Source: Ditylenchus dipsaci
Taxonomy: Eukaryota; Nematoda; Chromadorea; Rhabditida; Anguinidae
DNA: 64,000 nt
Direction: 5' to 3'
Assembly: GCA_004194705.1 (NCBI GenBank)
Contig: SADC01001227.1
Location: 1,798,001 to 1,862,000, forward strand
Below are positions 46,281 to 57,824 of the stretch, one piece after another. The position numbers were made by a program, and so were the translations under genes. Each line of letters begins with the position of its first letter. Position 1 is the first letter of the stretch. The notes beneath the pieces were generated by a model. The model searched no databases, was not told the origin of the DNA, and saw only the letters and a program-made list of their open reading frames with translations.

Positions 46281-46438
46281 AAATTTGTATAAGAATCGCA
46301 TAGCACACGTCTGATATCCGACAGCACATACAATACAAATGAAATTTGAATTTGAATTTTTTGGTCTCACGCATTAAAGTGGTCCCTGCTTTTGGAAATT
46401 CAAATTTCACACTGTAACGCGCTGGTATGCCCCTTTAA
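46281..46438. repeat. ~155-bp terminal inverted repeat, right copy
   Basis: Reverse complement of 43487-43645: 'aaatttgtataagaatcgcatagcacacgtctgatatcc' ... 'acactgtaacgcgctggtatgcccctttaag'. Confidence 0.85.
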
Positions 46439-46795
46439 GATATAAAACTATTAAGGAAACTTTTAAACATGGTTTAAAAATCTTACGAAATGCTCATCCC
46501 GGCTTAAATAAGTTCCTCGACTTCAATGAGATTCTCACTGAGAGTTTTATTTTTTTATTCTCACTATCACTCACATGCTGTGAGGACAAATTTCATTCTC
46601 ACTCACACACAGAAAAAAACGTCTTCATCGAGACACTGTCACAAACTCATATACGTTCCTCAATAAACGAAAAATTGAACTGAATCAGTTATTGTAAATT
46701 TTATTTTTTAGAGTATTTTCAACAATCTTTCATAGTTTGTACATATATATTTACAATATAAAACTTTGATTTAAACTAATTTTCAATGGTAAGAT

Positions 46796-49700
46796 TTAAA
46801 TCCAAAGTGCTAACATGAGTAAAGGAAAAAATGTTAACAACTTTGGCAATGATTTAATGTTAGCAGCATTTAAAATTTGTCTTTTTTCTGCTTTTGAATA
46901 CTTCAGGAAATGTTCTGGCTGTTTTAGATCTTCTGTATAACGAATACTTCGCCGCTCCGCTCCAGCATAGCAGTACTTTCTATTTTTGCAAATGCACTCT
47001 TGGATGTCAACGTCGTTGTGCAACTGTATATTAACATTTGTTAAATAAGCAATTTTAAAAACTGCATTTTCACAGAAAATCTCACATTCAAAAAGTATAA
47101 GATGTTTCACAATGAGAGAAAAAGCCATAGTCACTGTTAACATGTTATTGGCATTCTGTTTTTGACCTACTTTTTGAAGACTGCACTTATGCAAGCTACC
47201 TTTCTATTCGTAGCCAGTAAGATGAGATCCAAAACGGGTGGTAACTTGCATGAAAGCAGTGTTCAAAAAGTAGGTCAAAATCACAATGCCAAAAACATGT
47301 AGACATGCGCGGTGGGCCAACATAAACGCCAACATAAATGAAATTTTGACATAACTTTTCAAATTTTAAGTATTTTGATAAAATCTTTTTTAATTGAGAA
47401 GCTCAATAGTTAAGAAATCGAATGAATTTAAAGGCTCTATATGTGTATATATATGTGTTCGTGGGACCCCCGAAAAAATATGCCTTGGTCCCCTCTGTTG
47501 TTTATTTTGTAATTTTTTTGGCTTAGGTTTAGGCAAGGCTTGGCCAGCAATTGTTACGATGGATTCAAACATATGTCTTTAATTAAAAGTCTATAGCAAG
47601 ATGTTCATGTATTAGAGCAAATATTTCTATCTATTAGAGTGAATTACAGAATTTTATATAAGAAAATGTCAGTCTTTTCTTGAGTCTACATATAGACTTG
47701 TTATAGCCTTATATGTAAATATCCATGTTTTAGTCCGTCCTAACATACGCTAGCCGGCCTTGCCAGAACCTAAGCTTGAAAACACACAAAAATAAATAAC
47801 AAGGGGGGGGGGTGGGCCAAGGCATATTTTTTTCGGGGTCCCTCGAACATATATAGAGCCAAACTAAACAGGCAAAGAAATCTTAGTTCTGACATATCTA
47901 AAAGGGACATGTCCATTTTTTCGTAGTCCTTGATCTGCGTTACAATATACTGCTAAGATGTTTCTTTTTTTGACTAGTAAAAGTGATGAAAATGAGGAAT
48001 TCGAATGAAATCGGTGTTATTTTGTATGACTGTGGCTTTTGCTTTCATTGTGTTACCCCTCTATAAAACAGTTATGCAACTTGTTATTATTATTTTTATC
48101 AAAAACTTACCAAATCCGAGCTCAAAACAAATTAGCAAAAATATACAAATTTTGAAATTTTGTAACTGTTATTTAGCAAGTGTTTAAGATAAATAAGAAA
48201 GCCAAAAGTGAAAACCGTCAATAACGTGGCACCGGCTTTGGAATGCCGGTTTATCAAGAATGCTAATTTATCAAAGGGTTTTCTTTATAAAAAATTCCAG
48301 TTCATCGAGGTCAATAGTTATTTTGTAAATTAATATGTATATTTGTAAATTTTAACACCTTTTGCATGTGTTGTCTCCTCTCCTGCGCAAAAGTTCTACT
48401 TCGATGGCTCCAAAACTAGATATTGCTAGAGTATATAAGTTTTAAAAACAAACATTTAATATTTACTTCTCGGCACATCCACGTAATGTGCTGAAAAGGT
48501 ACAAAATTTTAATGTTCAAACACAAAATGTGTGTTAAAACTTACAAAGCAGAGCCAGTTTCATGATCTGTTAGAATAAGTGTCTGACAATAGCTATAGAG
48601 ACATGACTGTCTGGCCAAACTGTCTATATTTTTAGGCCTTGTGCAAGAATTTGTGACAAATTCTTTTGGTGGATAGACACTCCTTCTGACTTCTAACAAA
48701 TTTCTGACTACCTTAAAACAAAGTAGAATTGTATTCCAATTTTTTTTGTGCAAATGTCTTTCCAGGCCAAAAAAGGCATTTTTTACATTCCAGAAGCTAA
48801 AATATCTAAAAAGTGGTCAAAAGCAGTCTTGTGCGAATAGCGTCAGCTCTAATTTTAAAAAAGATGAGAGCAGTTTGTGATCGCTTTTAAATTCTTATAG
48901 CTAGAAGAGTACCTAACAACTTTGAATTTTCAAAATAACTCTTTTTTTAATTGACCTGCTACCCGCGCTTCAAAATATTCCCATCGGCGTCCAGCACGCC
49001 CCTTCAAAACAGGGTTTTTCAAGAAATTCACTGCTTTCGAAATGGCCATGAATTTTTTTATACAGTTGAACCTCTTTAAATCGGCACTCCTTTAAACTGG
49101 CACACCAAGGTCGGTCCCCAGGGTGCCGGTTTAAAGAGGTTTAACTGTAGAGCATTTTTCGAAATTCTGTTTTCGCCAATCAATTTTTTCTCGCCGACAA
49201 TATATTTGGTGTATCATGTTGAAAACACGGTTTTTGCTCGTTTTCCCTGTCGTTTGGGTTCTGGTCTATGGATGGTCTCTATGTGGGCAAGGCCCACACC
49301 ACAGGAGGGACCATTGTAAAATCGAGTTTTTGACATCATATACCAAAAAAATATTGTTGGCGAGAAAAATTGATCGGCAGAAACAGAATTTCGAAAGACG
49401 CCCCATAGCAAAAGTTATCGCCATGTCAAAATCAGCAAAGTTCTCAAACACCCTGTAGTTTGTAAGCCACGTGGCTTGCAAAATCATTAGAATTGTTTAT
49501 TATTTATGTCTTGCGCTCGTTGAAATTATATTTTAGGATGGAAATGAAAATTTACCCCAACCAGACGTGTGCCACTAATAGTAACAAATGTAACCTTTTC
49601 GTTAACTGTATGCGTCATTTTTGTCGTGTACAGTTAGCGAAAAATTAACAAATTTCTTGCGATATTTGTCAAATTTTTGGTTGTCAAATTTAAAAAAAAC

Positions 49701-50924
49701 ATATCGGCTATTATTGGCTGAAATTATATTTTGGATATTATCCTGTGCTTATTGCTATTTCAGAACAAAAAGAGTTTTTGACTAAAATTTTTGAAAATAA
49801 AAATATTTGGGGTCCTAACAAGAAATGTTTTAAAAAATCCCTGATTTTGAGCCACTTGTTGAGTAACTAAAAGTTTTATAGGTAATTATCTACCTGTAGT
49901 CTTTAAAACGTTAAGGATTTTTCGAAGCGTGAGCAACTATTTAGTAGTATTTAGAAGACTACTCTGACTAAGACTTCTAAAACCGTTTTAAAAAACTACC
50001 CCTAATTTTTGTTACGACTTATTACATGGGGGAGGGGGCAGGTAAATAAGTACCAATTTATGATTGCTTTTTACTTCTTAAAAACTGAAACCTGCTGCAT
50101 TTCTGATGGTATAGAACTCCAGGCAGAAGCACAATGAAAACACCAGTTATTAGAGCTATTTGTTGGCAAAGGCATTGATTGCCGATTGACTGTTGAAAGG
50201 AAAGAAGGTGGCTGTACGTTTTTATTTTTTAGCACAGGAGAAGGTAGCTGAACAGAAGCAAGTTGTAAGCCTTTAAATAAAAAGATGTTTTACAGATAAA
50301 ACAACACAGAAAAATAACCTGAGGGGTAGTCGAAAGTAGTTTCTTCTGAACTTTTTCCAAACAGAACAGACCACCCATTTCTTTTTCAAAAAGACGTTTT
50401 TCCTCTTTTTTCATCTGCAAGATTTATGTATTGCGATTAAAAAAATCATGTCTTTTTTTTAAAGCAGGGTTATTCTTACATTTGAACCTCTTTTAAATTG
50501 AAACTCATGGGACCAGCCTTAGGGTGATTTAAAAAGATGGCCATTTAAAAACCTATATTTCTGACTTTTACAAAATATGATACAGAATTTTTTTCACCTG
50601 CTAAGCACAAATGTCACAAAATCAGAAACAAAATTTAATCGCAATGGTCCTAAATAGCTTGATTAGGAAAATACCAAGCTTAATTCTCGTACCCAGAATT
50701 GCCAGTGAAATTCGGGTTGATTAGCGGACATATTTACCCCGCTTTTTCGGTGATCCTAAAATAAAATAAACCTCAGCTATTCTCCTTGACTCATCCAGTT
50801 CTGTCCATTGAACTCCATTTACTACCACTACACTAGTCAATATAAATACACAATAGTAGGTGACAATATAATGCAAATAAAATCTCCCAAGTCCGATCAT
50901 AAACCATTCTCTCTGTACAGACAT
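46796..50924 (-). CDS. Ly-6/uPAR-type GPI-anchored protein, ODR-2/HOT-like
   Basis: Minus-strand exons: 50924-50738, 50270-50092, 48711-48545 and 47023-46796 (stop). Exon 1 gives an N-terminal membrane or signal segment (YYCVFILTSVVVVNG). Exon 2 holds NNWCFHCASAW, the opening CxxC of a Ly-6 fold. Exon 3 gives FVTNSCTRP and ARQSCLYSYCQTL. The last exon has ECICKNRKYC and a hydrophobic tail, LTFFPLLMLALWI, consistent with a GPI-attachment signal. In C. elegans, ODR-2 family members act on the surface of neurons. Phases agree for exons 1-2-3. The join from exon 3 (ending two bases into a codon) to the last exon does not fit, so an exon is missing from my model or the frame is broken. An open stretch at 50330-50417 (KKEEKRLFEKEMGG) may be an alternative exon. 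Confidence 0.7.
47433..47860. mobile_element. MITE, TIR ggctctatat, in ODR-2-like gene intron
   Basis: 'ggctctatatgtgtatatatatgtgttcgtgggaccccc' and 'ggggtccctcgaacatatatagagcc' are inverted ends. The interior 'atatgccttggtcccctctgttgttt' is inverted too. Related to 11221-11433. Confidence 0.75.
47861..48544. other. ODR-2-like gene intron; no exon placed
   Basis: The missing exon, if present, should be here or nearby; none with matching splice sites and cysteines was found. A half-MITE 'ggcaccggctttggaatgccggtttatcaag' lies near 48227. Confidence 0.35.
49012..49456. mobile_element. fold-back element interrupted by a MITE, in ODR-2-like gene intron
   Basis: The left arm 'acagggtttttcaagaaattcactgctttcgaaatggccatg' then 'cgaaattctgttttcgcc' pairs with the right arm 'ggcagaaacagaatttcgaaag...gccatgtcaaaatcagcaaagttctcaaacaccctgt'. 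The pairing is only continuous if the 49063-49147 element and one TA are removed. Confidence 0.8.
49063..49147. mobile_element. 85-bp MITE inserted at TA in the left arm of the 49-kb fold-back
   Basis: It starts cagttgaacctctttaaatcggcac and ends gtgccggtttaaagaggtttaactg, with TA on both sides. A relative with a single end is near 50480. Confidence 0.88.
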
Positions 50925-52216
50925 TATACAAATCTAAAACGAAAAAAACTAATCTCATAAATTTGTAGTGCCATATACATTGCAGAAACAAAAACAAGCG
51001 CAAAATCGGTGTTAACAAACACAGCTAAAAAGTAAATAAATAGATTACAGTGCAGATAGCTGCTACCCCCTGCTTTCTAGTTGCAATTAATAAAACTTGA
51101 TTTACGTCAAAAAAATATTGCTGCTCGCTTTATTTGTCTCATGACTCTCTTTTTTGGGTGAACATCTCTCTTTGTCTATTTGTGGAAATCAAAGATAGAG
51201 GTGTGAAAATGTCAGTAAAATTCGTAGCATTTTAAATGGACCATGATACAGTGACCTTTTAATATAGAGAAAGGTCCACTCTCTCTAATTTAGAAATATG
51301 GATAAGTAGGATTATTAAGTATGGATTATTTACTAGGCTTGTAAATTTACCGCTAATTTAAAAACGGTGAATTTACTGAGAAATAAGCCCTAATTCGCCG
51401 GAGACCAATAAACTTGGATTTTTGGTAAGTGTGAAATTTTTTACAGTTATCCGACGTACAGTTATAATTCTGAGTCAATTTTTCCTCGTTAATGGCTGTA
51501 CGTTGATGATTATAGAATCGTCCGTATATTATATGAAAAATCCGACAGTCATCAAAAATCCCAATTTACCGGTTCATAAATGAGGTATATTAACTATTTC
51601 CCCACCCGTATTCACCCCTGCTCCAGGTCTACATACCACGGCGTGTCAAACACGTCGAAAGGCGAAATTGACATTAACGTTAGTCAAGGATTCCGATTTT
51701 GTCATTTATTTTTCCAAATTACACTATATAAGCGGAGATATGAGGTCCATTAGCTCACTAAAACATGTCGATTTTCATAAAACCACTAGGTTAATTTAAA
51801 AATCGACACCGAATCGAACAACTAAATACATAATAAGAATGCTGAGAAAAAATACTATCATATGGTCAGCCAAACATTTTTGAAACCGATTTACTCGGAG
51901 ATCAAGCCATTTAAAGTTGACAATTTGACTCTGCCAAACGTTGATTCAAACTTTTTTCTGTTTAAACTCTCTGAATTCCTGCTCCAATTCGGTAATTTTT
52001 TCACCAATCAATAGAGTGATTCCTGGGCAATTTAGTGATATAAAAATTGCTAATATACAACACACATAAGCATAGGTTACAAACAAGAATACAAAGTTGA
52101 GAAAATATGAGAAATAAACAAAATTTTAATCGTGTTCGAATTTTTTGTCGTGAAAATGTGCCTCCTTTTTTTCGTTTTAGTCAAAAAGGCAAAAAGCTTT
52201 TTCTGGGAAATGGGGG
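50925..52216. other. no feature recognised
   Basis: 5' flank of the ODR-2-like gene and A+T-rich spacer. No promoter element could be assigned. Confidence 0.4.
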
Positions 52217-52531
52217 TCGGCTATGTGTATATGAACTACCGACGCCTCTTTTTTGAGAATTGCTGAGAAACCACTCCGGAGTGGCTCGGCTTAATCACCC
52301 AGAATTCCACACTAATCCACCCTTAACCACTACAAACCACCCCAAATCTGAATTTCTGGACGATTAAGCCCATCGGACTAAAATTTTTATTCGCTCAATC
52401 GATTTTCGCAAAAATTATACCTCTTATAAATCTCCGAAACAAGTTATTTCTGGCTCAGGCCACTCCGGAGTGGTTTCTGAGCAATTCTCAAAAAAGAGAA
52501 GCGTCGGTGTAGTTCATATACTCATAGCCGA
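52217..52531. mobile_element. ~315-bp fold-back element
   Basis: 'tcggctatgtgtatatgaactaccgacgcctcttttttgagaattgctgagaaaccactccggagtgg' pairs with 52456-52531 in reverse. The interior 'ttaatcacccagaattccac' resembles 1330-1390. Confidence 0.8.
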
Positions 52532-52969
52532 GGTTGCTGGTTTGGATCCGCCATCACCAGGCTACATTTCACAAAGGAGGCATTTTACGTATCGTCTAAA
52601 ATATATTGATAAATATAAGGTTAAACGACAACATGATAAAAAAATAGTTCATTCACATAACTAATGCTTTTACATATGAATCTTCAGATAAAACCTTGTT
52701 CTGTGTTGAACAAAATAGCATATATAGTACTTTGAATGACACCAAAACAGGTTAAAATCTCAAGTTTACGATATTTAAATCTTCTGTTGAAAGAGAAAAA
52801 TACTTGCACCACCCTGTGTGAAAATGCGAAAATCGTACAAAGAGTACTAATAGTTAGAAGAAACACATGTAAAACTACGTGTTTTACTAAACACAAATTC
52901 ACTGACTCTACAAACAAAACAAATTCTACTACTACCGAGGACCTTGAAAATTAAATTTCACAAATCAAT

Positions 52970-53200
52970 GGCAAAGAAAGACTACTTGTCATCAAGGGGA
53001 CATAGAAGGTGTGTCTGTGTGTGGTAAAGGTGAACCACGCGTTTTAGTGTGCTCACTCCACTTCTGAGACATCTTCTTATTTCTCCTTTGCTGCGCTTCT
53101 TGTAGTTCCCACCTGGGCTTTCTGACCTCCACTTGTTCTCTGTCATCCACTTCAACTTTTTTCTTTCCGTCGGCAGTTGAGGTCCAAAAGAAAGTCTAGA
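52970..53200 (-). CDS. possible single exon, charged product, family unknown
   Basis: After a tctag| acceptor near 53190, the minus strand reads FFWTSTADGKKKVEVDDREQ and then VEVRKPRWELQEAQQRRNKK, MSQKWSEHTKT. This is a highly charged, helix-prone segment that looks more protein-like than the neighbouring ORFs. A weak donor lies near 53037. No partner exon was found within several kb, and the overlapping minus-strand ORF in another frame is equally long. Treat as a candidate only. Confidence 0.25.
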
Positions 53201-53355
53201 ATCTCTTTTTCTCTGTACAAAAGGCAATGCATCTTTTGCACACCATTATTACCATTATATATTAAAATCATCACAATCTTAAATTCAACTTATTATTACT
53301 TTTTAGAAGATAAGGAATTTTATAAATTGAGATAAAAGCCCAGGATAGAAGCTTT

Positions 53356-53753
53356 AAGGTGATTTCACAATGAGTGTCAGACTCAGTGCGCGAGTTGGCG
53401 TACTTTCCGCTGTATTTTTTTCTGACCAAGAAAAAAATTCTGTTATCACCGTTTTGTAGCTAACATTTAGGCTTCAAAATCAGCGATTCACAATCAACGT
53501 CTGATTGCGACATTTTGGATAAAGATGTCCAGTCTGATACCGAGTCCGGCGCACGACCTGAGTGTCAGACTAAGTGTAGACTGGTCTTCTTCATTCAAAT
53601 TTTGCAATCAGATGTTGATTGTCAGTTGCTCATTTTGAAGACTAAATCTTAGCTACAAAATGGTACTACAGAATTTTTTTCTTAATAAGAAAAAATTACA
53701 ACCAAAGTACGCCAAGTCGCACACTCAGTCTGACACTCATTGTGAAACCCGCT
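53356..53753. mobile_element. ~400-bp fold-back element, TIR gatttcacaatgagtgtcagactcagtg
   Basis: Left-arm words 'tcacaatgagtgtcagactcagtgcgcgagttggcgtactt' and 'gttttgtagctaacatttaggctt' are mirrored in 53640-53753. A one-armed relative lies at 60417-60620. Confidence 0.8.
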
Positions 53754-54109
53754 TTATACTCTACAGTGGTACACAAAAAAAACGTGGAAGATCATAAAAT
53801 AGCTACAAAATGTTAAATCGCACTGAACGAAATTTGCCGTATTCTTTGTTATAGATGGGTTCTACTTTCAAAATCATGTTTCTGGCATTGTGTTTTCGAG
53901 CCAAAACTACTCTTATGTCGATTCCCGTACAATTTGTGGCTCCTCTCATTGGCTATAAATTTTCCTTCGTCAAAATTTAAATTTTTAATGTTTCTTTCAG
54001 GTGAACTTACTGACAGTCTTTTAATGACCTTCTATGGTATTTTTAGTAGTACTCAGGTAGTGCTACCCTACCTGGCAGAAAAGTATGCTTGAACACGAAA
54101 ATTTACCTT

Positions 54110-54545
54110 AAATCCAGGCTTAAATCCACCATCACCAATTTGGAGGGAAAGAATTTTTTTTAGAAGAAACTTCAATTAACGTCTTTAGGCTTAAAAGAAA
54201 GCCAAGATGTAGTACTTGAGGGTTCCGCAGAGATATCTAACAAGAAAAAGAATTATGAAGCAAGTTCAATCATAATCATTTCTGCTTAAAAGAGAGCTAA
54301 GAGTTTGAAATTGAGGGATCCGGTATGATATCATACACAACTTCGCAAAAAATTAGCCTAAAAATGGGTTTGAATCCAAACAGGCACAGTAAATTCAGGT
54401 TAAAATCCACCATCTCCAATTTGGAGGGCAGGAAATTTTTTTTTGAAGCAAGTTCGATTATACGTGTTTGTGCTTAAAAGAAAGCCAAGATGTTGTACTT
54501 GAAGGTTCCGCAGAGATATCGAACATAAAAATTGCAAAAACTGGA
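54110..54545. repeat. direct repeat, two diverged copies of ~140 bp
   Basis: 'aaatccaccatcaccaatttggaggg...cttaaaagaaagccaagatgtagtacttgagggttccgcagagatatc' (from about 54123) recurs from about 54411 as 'aaatccaccatctccaatttggaggg...aaagccaagatgttgtacttgaaggttccgcagagatatc'. A partial third copy ('ttaaaagagagctaagag...') is between them. Confidence 0.75.
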
Positions 54546-55066
54546 CCAAAAATTGGGTTGTAAAACAATAACTTCATAAAAAGTGTGACGGACAGATGCC
54601 AATTTTGCATGACCACTCGTTCGAAAGCCTAGATGCTAGGATTTCTTTTAAAAAATATATTAGCGGTTTTCGTTCATCCTGCTCCGAGTTATGGCCTGTT
54701 GAAAAGAGACATCGAAATCAACAATTTATTCGACAAATTCGAAGACATTAACATTCAAATTCCTGATTAAGCGCGGAAAGACCTGATTTCGGAGCATGGC
54801 CAGATATCGATGCGCATTAAACTGTCTCCCTAAAGAAGAACGGCTTAACAATATAATTATTAACAACATACCAGTGTGGATTTTGGTCATTGTTGATTTT
54901 CTGTGTCTTTTTTAACAGGCCTCAACTCGGAACAAGATAACGAGAAGATCTAATCTTTTTTTAGAATCTGAGCTTCCAAACGATCTGGCGCGAAATCTAA
55001 AAGTTATGGCCAAAATAAATGTGAGAGAAAGTTAGGACACCCTGTATATGGTAACAATGAAACTAA
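54546..55066. other. no feature recognised
   Basis: A+T-rich spacer without supported exon or clear repeat. Confidence 0.35.
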
Positions 55067-55083
55067 ATGGCACTTTTTATACT

Positions 55084-55245
55084 CCGGCAAACCGTTTGGG
55101 CAAACCGTTGCCGGAGCCTTCAAACGGTTTGCAGCCAAACCTATATAAGGTTGCTGCAAACAGTTTGTAGCAAACCTTTTAAACGGTTTGACCAAACCAA
55201 GAGTTTGCAGCAAACTATCCAAAACGTCTGCTTCAAACCATTTTT
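55084..55245. repeat. 'caaacggtttg' palindromic word cluster
   Basis: 'aaccgtttg', 'caaacggtttg' and 'cagcaaac' recur in both orientations about ten times, forming a loose inverted array. Confidence 0.65.
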
Positions 55246-55724
55246 CTCGAGAAAAAGGTTTTTTTAAGACAGTCAGAAACCCTTTAAACCTACCACCTCA
55301 CATACTCGGATCTTTCGGAAAAGTAACCCAAAATCACCTCCCGAACTGATTTTTCTGCTTAACAAATAAGAGAAGCATTTCTAAACACTTTCTGAAAAAA
55401 AAATTTAAATTTTGTTAAAAAATTAAGCCAATGCAGTTTTTTTACGTTTTTTCCAAATTTTTTAGATTGTGTCCCAAGTTCGGACTCTGAACCGCTCCAA
55501 ACCACGCAAAACACGACAAGCCACCCCAAACATCCAAAACCGGCCAAAAGCACCCGAAACACCCAAAATCAACCAGAACCACCCGAAAATCATCCAAAAC
55601 TACTCCAAATTAAAATTTTGCGGGAATTTAAATTTTTTAGTCTGAACCAACCAAACCAAGTGGTCGACCACTTGGAACGAAAACTTTTTTTGTACTTTTT
55701 CGGTTTCAAAACCTGTTTTCTGGA

Positions 55725-55900
55725 TTAATACGAGCATGCTGAAGATGGTTTGGCGGTGGTAAATGCCGTGTTCTCGGGTATTTTCTGAGTTTTGGGAAAT
55801 AATTAAGATTTTGGTAAAATCAATTATTCCACAGAACTCAAAAATACCGAGAATACGACATTCCACCACTGTCAAACCATCTTCAGCATGCTCGAATTAG
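55725..55900. mobile_element. 176-bp fold-back MITE
   Basis: 'ttaatacgagcatgctgaagatggtttggcggtgg' is mirrored by 'ccaccactgtcaaaccatcttcagcatgctcgaattag', with further pairing at 'ttctcggtatttt' words. Confidence 0.85.
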
Positions 55901-56451
55901 TTCAGAAAAAGTTTTAAACCCCATAAAAAGTAAAAAAAAAATCAAAAATGCACGAATTTGAAAAGTCGGGGCCAATTCGTGTCTGGACCAATTCCCAGAA
56001 TACCACTACGTGTGGACCACTTTTGCAAACCCTTTACAAAAAGTCATCCCTTTATAAATTAAAAAATATTGCGAAGGGTAAGTAGTAGAAAGTGAATAAT
56101 TTATCTTAGAAGAGAAATTACGCTTAGCTAAAAACGCAATATTTTTTAAATTTAGAAGTATATTTTTTAAATTCACAGCTAACAAACAAACTTGATAACT
56201 GAAAAACTGTTCCAGACCCAAATTTTTTAAACACTCGAATTTAGTTCTGTGTACACAATTCACCTAAATTCTGGGTATTATATTTTTTGAGAACTGGCAT
56301 AAGCATTTTGTCAACAATATTTTCAGTATAAATATGGCCATCTGATTCATTATCATCATTCAAGTAAAGCTTTGGGCTTTTAGAAGTTGCGGGAGTATAA
56401 AGGTTGGTTGTTTGACTTTTTGATTGTTGAAATTAGTTATTTTAAGAAATC
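55901..56451. other. upstream region of the pectate lyase pseudogene; nothing recognised
   Basis: No promoter box is assigned. The stretch is A+T-rich up to the ATG. Confidence 0.35.
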
Positions 56452-57627
56452 ATGAACCTTTTCTGTTTTCTGGTTGTCATGTTAGCAATCTGCGGATTCA
56501 ATTATGTTTCTGTTGCTGCAGTTAACTGTGACCCCAAATTTCCACTGCTAAAGCTCTCAAGTGGTCCAAGCTACCATCATCGTATCCAAAAACACTGACT
56601 TTGGCATGAAACGTCTAACAGCTGGCCCTAAAGTGGGAGGTTCTGGTGTCAATCTGAATGATCAAGCAATTCTGATATTGGAGCCAGGAGTCACTGTTTC
56701 TAATGTAAAACACCTACGATTAATGAATGAGATATATTACTTTTATTTAAGTTAATCATTGGCAAACCAGGTGCGAAAGGTATCGACTGCAAAGGATCTT
56801 GCACATTAAAAAACGTTTGGTAAGATCAAAAATTTTGTTTTTATTTGGTACTTAAGTAACTAAAAAATTTGAAAATTGGCATAAGATTATTTTTTCAGGT
56901 GGAAGGTGTTGGAACTCATGCTGTATGTATTACTTATGAGTATTGGTATTAAAATTGAAAAACAAAATTTTCAAGGCTGGCTTTGGAACAGATGCAAAAT
57001 ACTGGTCTAACTCTAAAAATGCGTACAGAGTCGAAGGAGGAGGAGCTTTAGACGCTGTTCAAAAAGTAGGATAGTTTGTATAGTTTGTACTCCCTCCCTC
57101 ACTCATTACTTTAAGAATCAAAATATTTTATTCGCAAGACTAGTATTTTAAAATTTTTTTACTAGAAAGAGTTTTAGGTTTTTGTTCAACAAGGTGCAGG
57201 CACCACCTACATCAACAACTTCTATGCTCGAAATATGTTGAGCTTGTATGTTTCTTGTGGAAACTGTCCTAGTCAATTTCCGCGAAGAGTTGAGGTTACC
57301 AACACTGTGTGAAAGGGTGATTAGTCAAAATTTCGATATTCTCGATTATTTTTCTCATTTTTAGCCAGCACTGTCTGTAGTCGGTATAAATACCAATTAT
57401 AAAGATACTTAAAAATCAGTGGACTTCAACTTTGCAACTCAAAAACCATCTACAGTATTTGCCGAGGATACCAAAGCAACAATATGTTCAATGGCCCTAC
57501 GGTATAAATTTATGTTAGTAAGCTTAAAATTTCACATTGTTTCATTTCAGCCAATTACAAAAGAGCAAATCTTTGTTGGAAAACCGTTAAAATTTGAACA
57601 CATGCAAAGATCCAAGTGCCAAAATAA
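56452..57627 (+). pseudogene. pectate lyase, polysaccharide lyase family 3 (PL3), decayed, seven exons
   Basis: Exons: 56452-56704, 56752-56819, 56899-56922, 56976-57065, 57178-57306, 57365-57501 and 57551-57627, all with usable splice sites. The ATG opens a secretion signal (FCFLVVMLAICGFNYVSVAA). PL3 blocks follow: GMKRLTAGPKVGGSG, IIGKPGAKGIDCKGSCTLKNV, GVGTHA, AYRVEGGGALDAVQKVFVQQ, GAGTTYINNFYARN, LYVSCGNC, PSTVFAED and PITKEQIFVGK. PL3 enzymes cut pectate in plant cell walls and are secreted by plant-parasitic nematodes during invasion. Lesions: the signal peptide and mature part lie in different frames; one base is missing near the exon 2/3 join; there is a TAA after YKDT; a frameshift near 57475; and near 57593 a shift and a TGA where a Cys is expected. 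AATAAA stands at 57715. Confidence 0.9.
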
Positions 57628-57714
57628 CCGTGGTCAATTAATTAGATTAGAAGATCAATTAATGATAGTAGATGTTTGTTTTGATTAGTCATAATTGTGT
57701 TTATCAAGCAAACA

Positions 57715-57720
57715 AATAAA
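57715..57720 (+). terminator. poly(A) signal AATAAA of the pectate lyase pseudogene
   Basis: The hexamer aataaa lies about 90 bp after the expected stop and is followed by a GT-rich stretch (gctctgttgattatgtt). Confidence 0.55.
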
Positions 57721-57824
57721 GCTCTGTTGATTATGTTAAAACTTAGTATTTTGTTTAAATTGTGGTGCATGGCTCTCGTTTAAAATCGATCTTACAAGGG
57801 AACATAGGGAACATACAAACCTTA

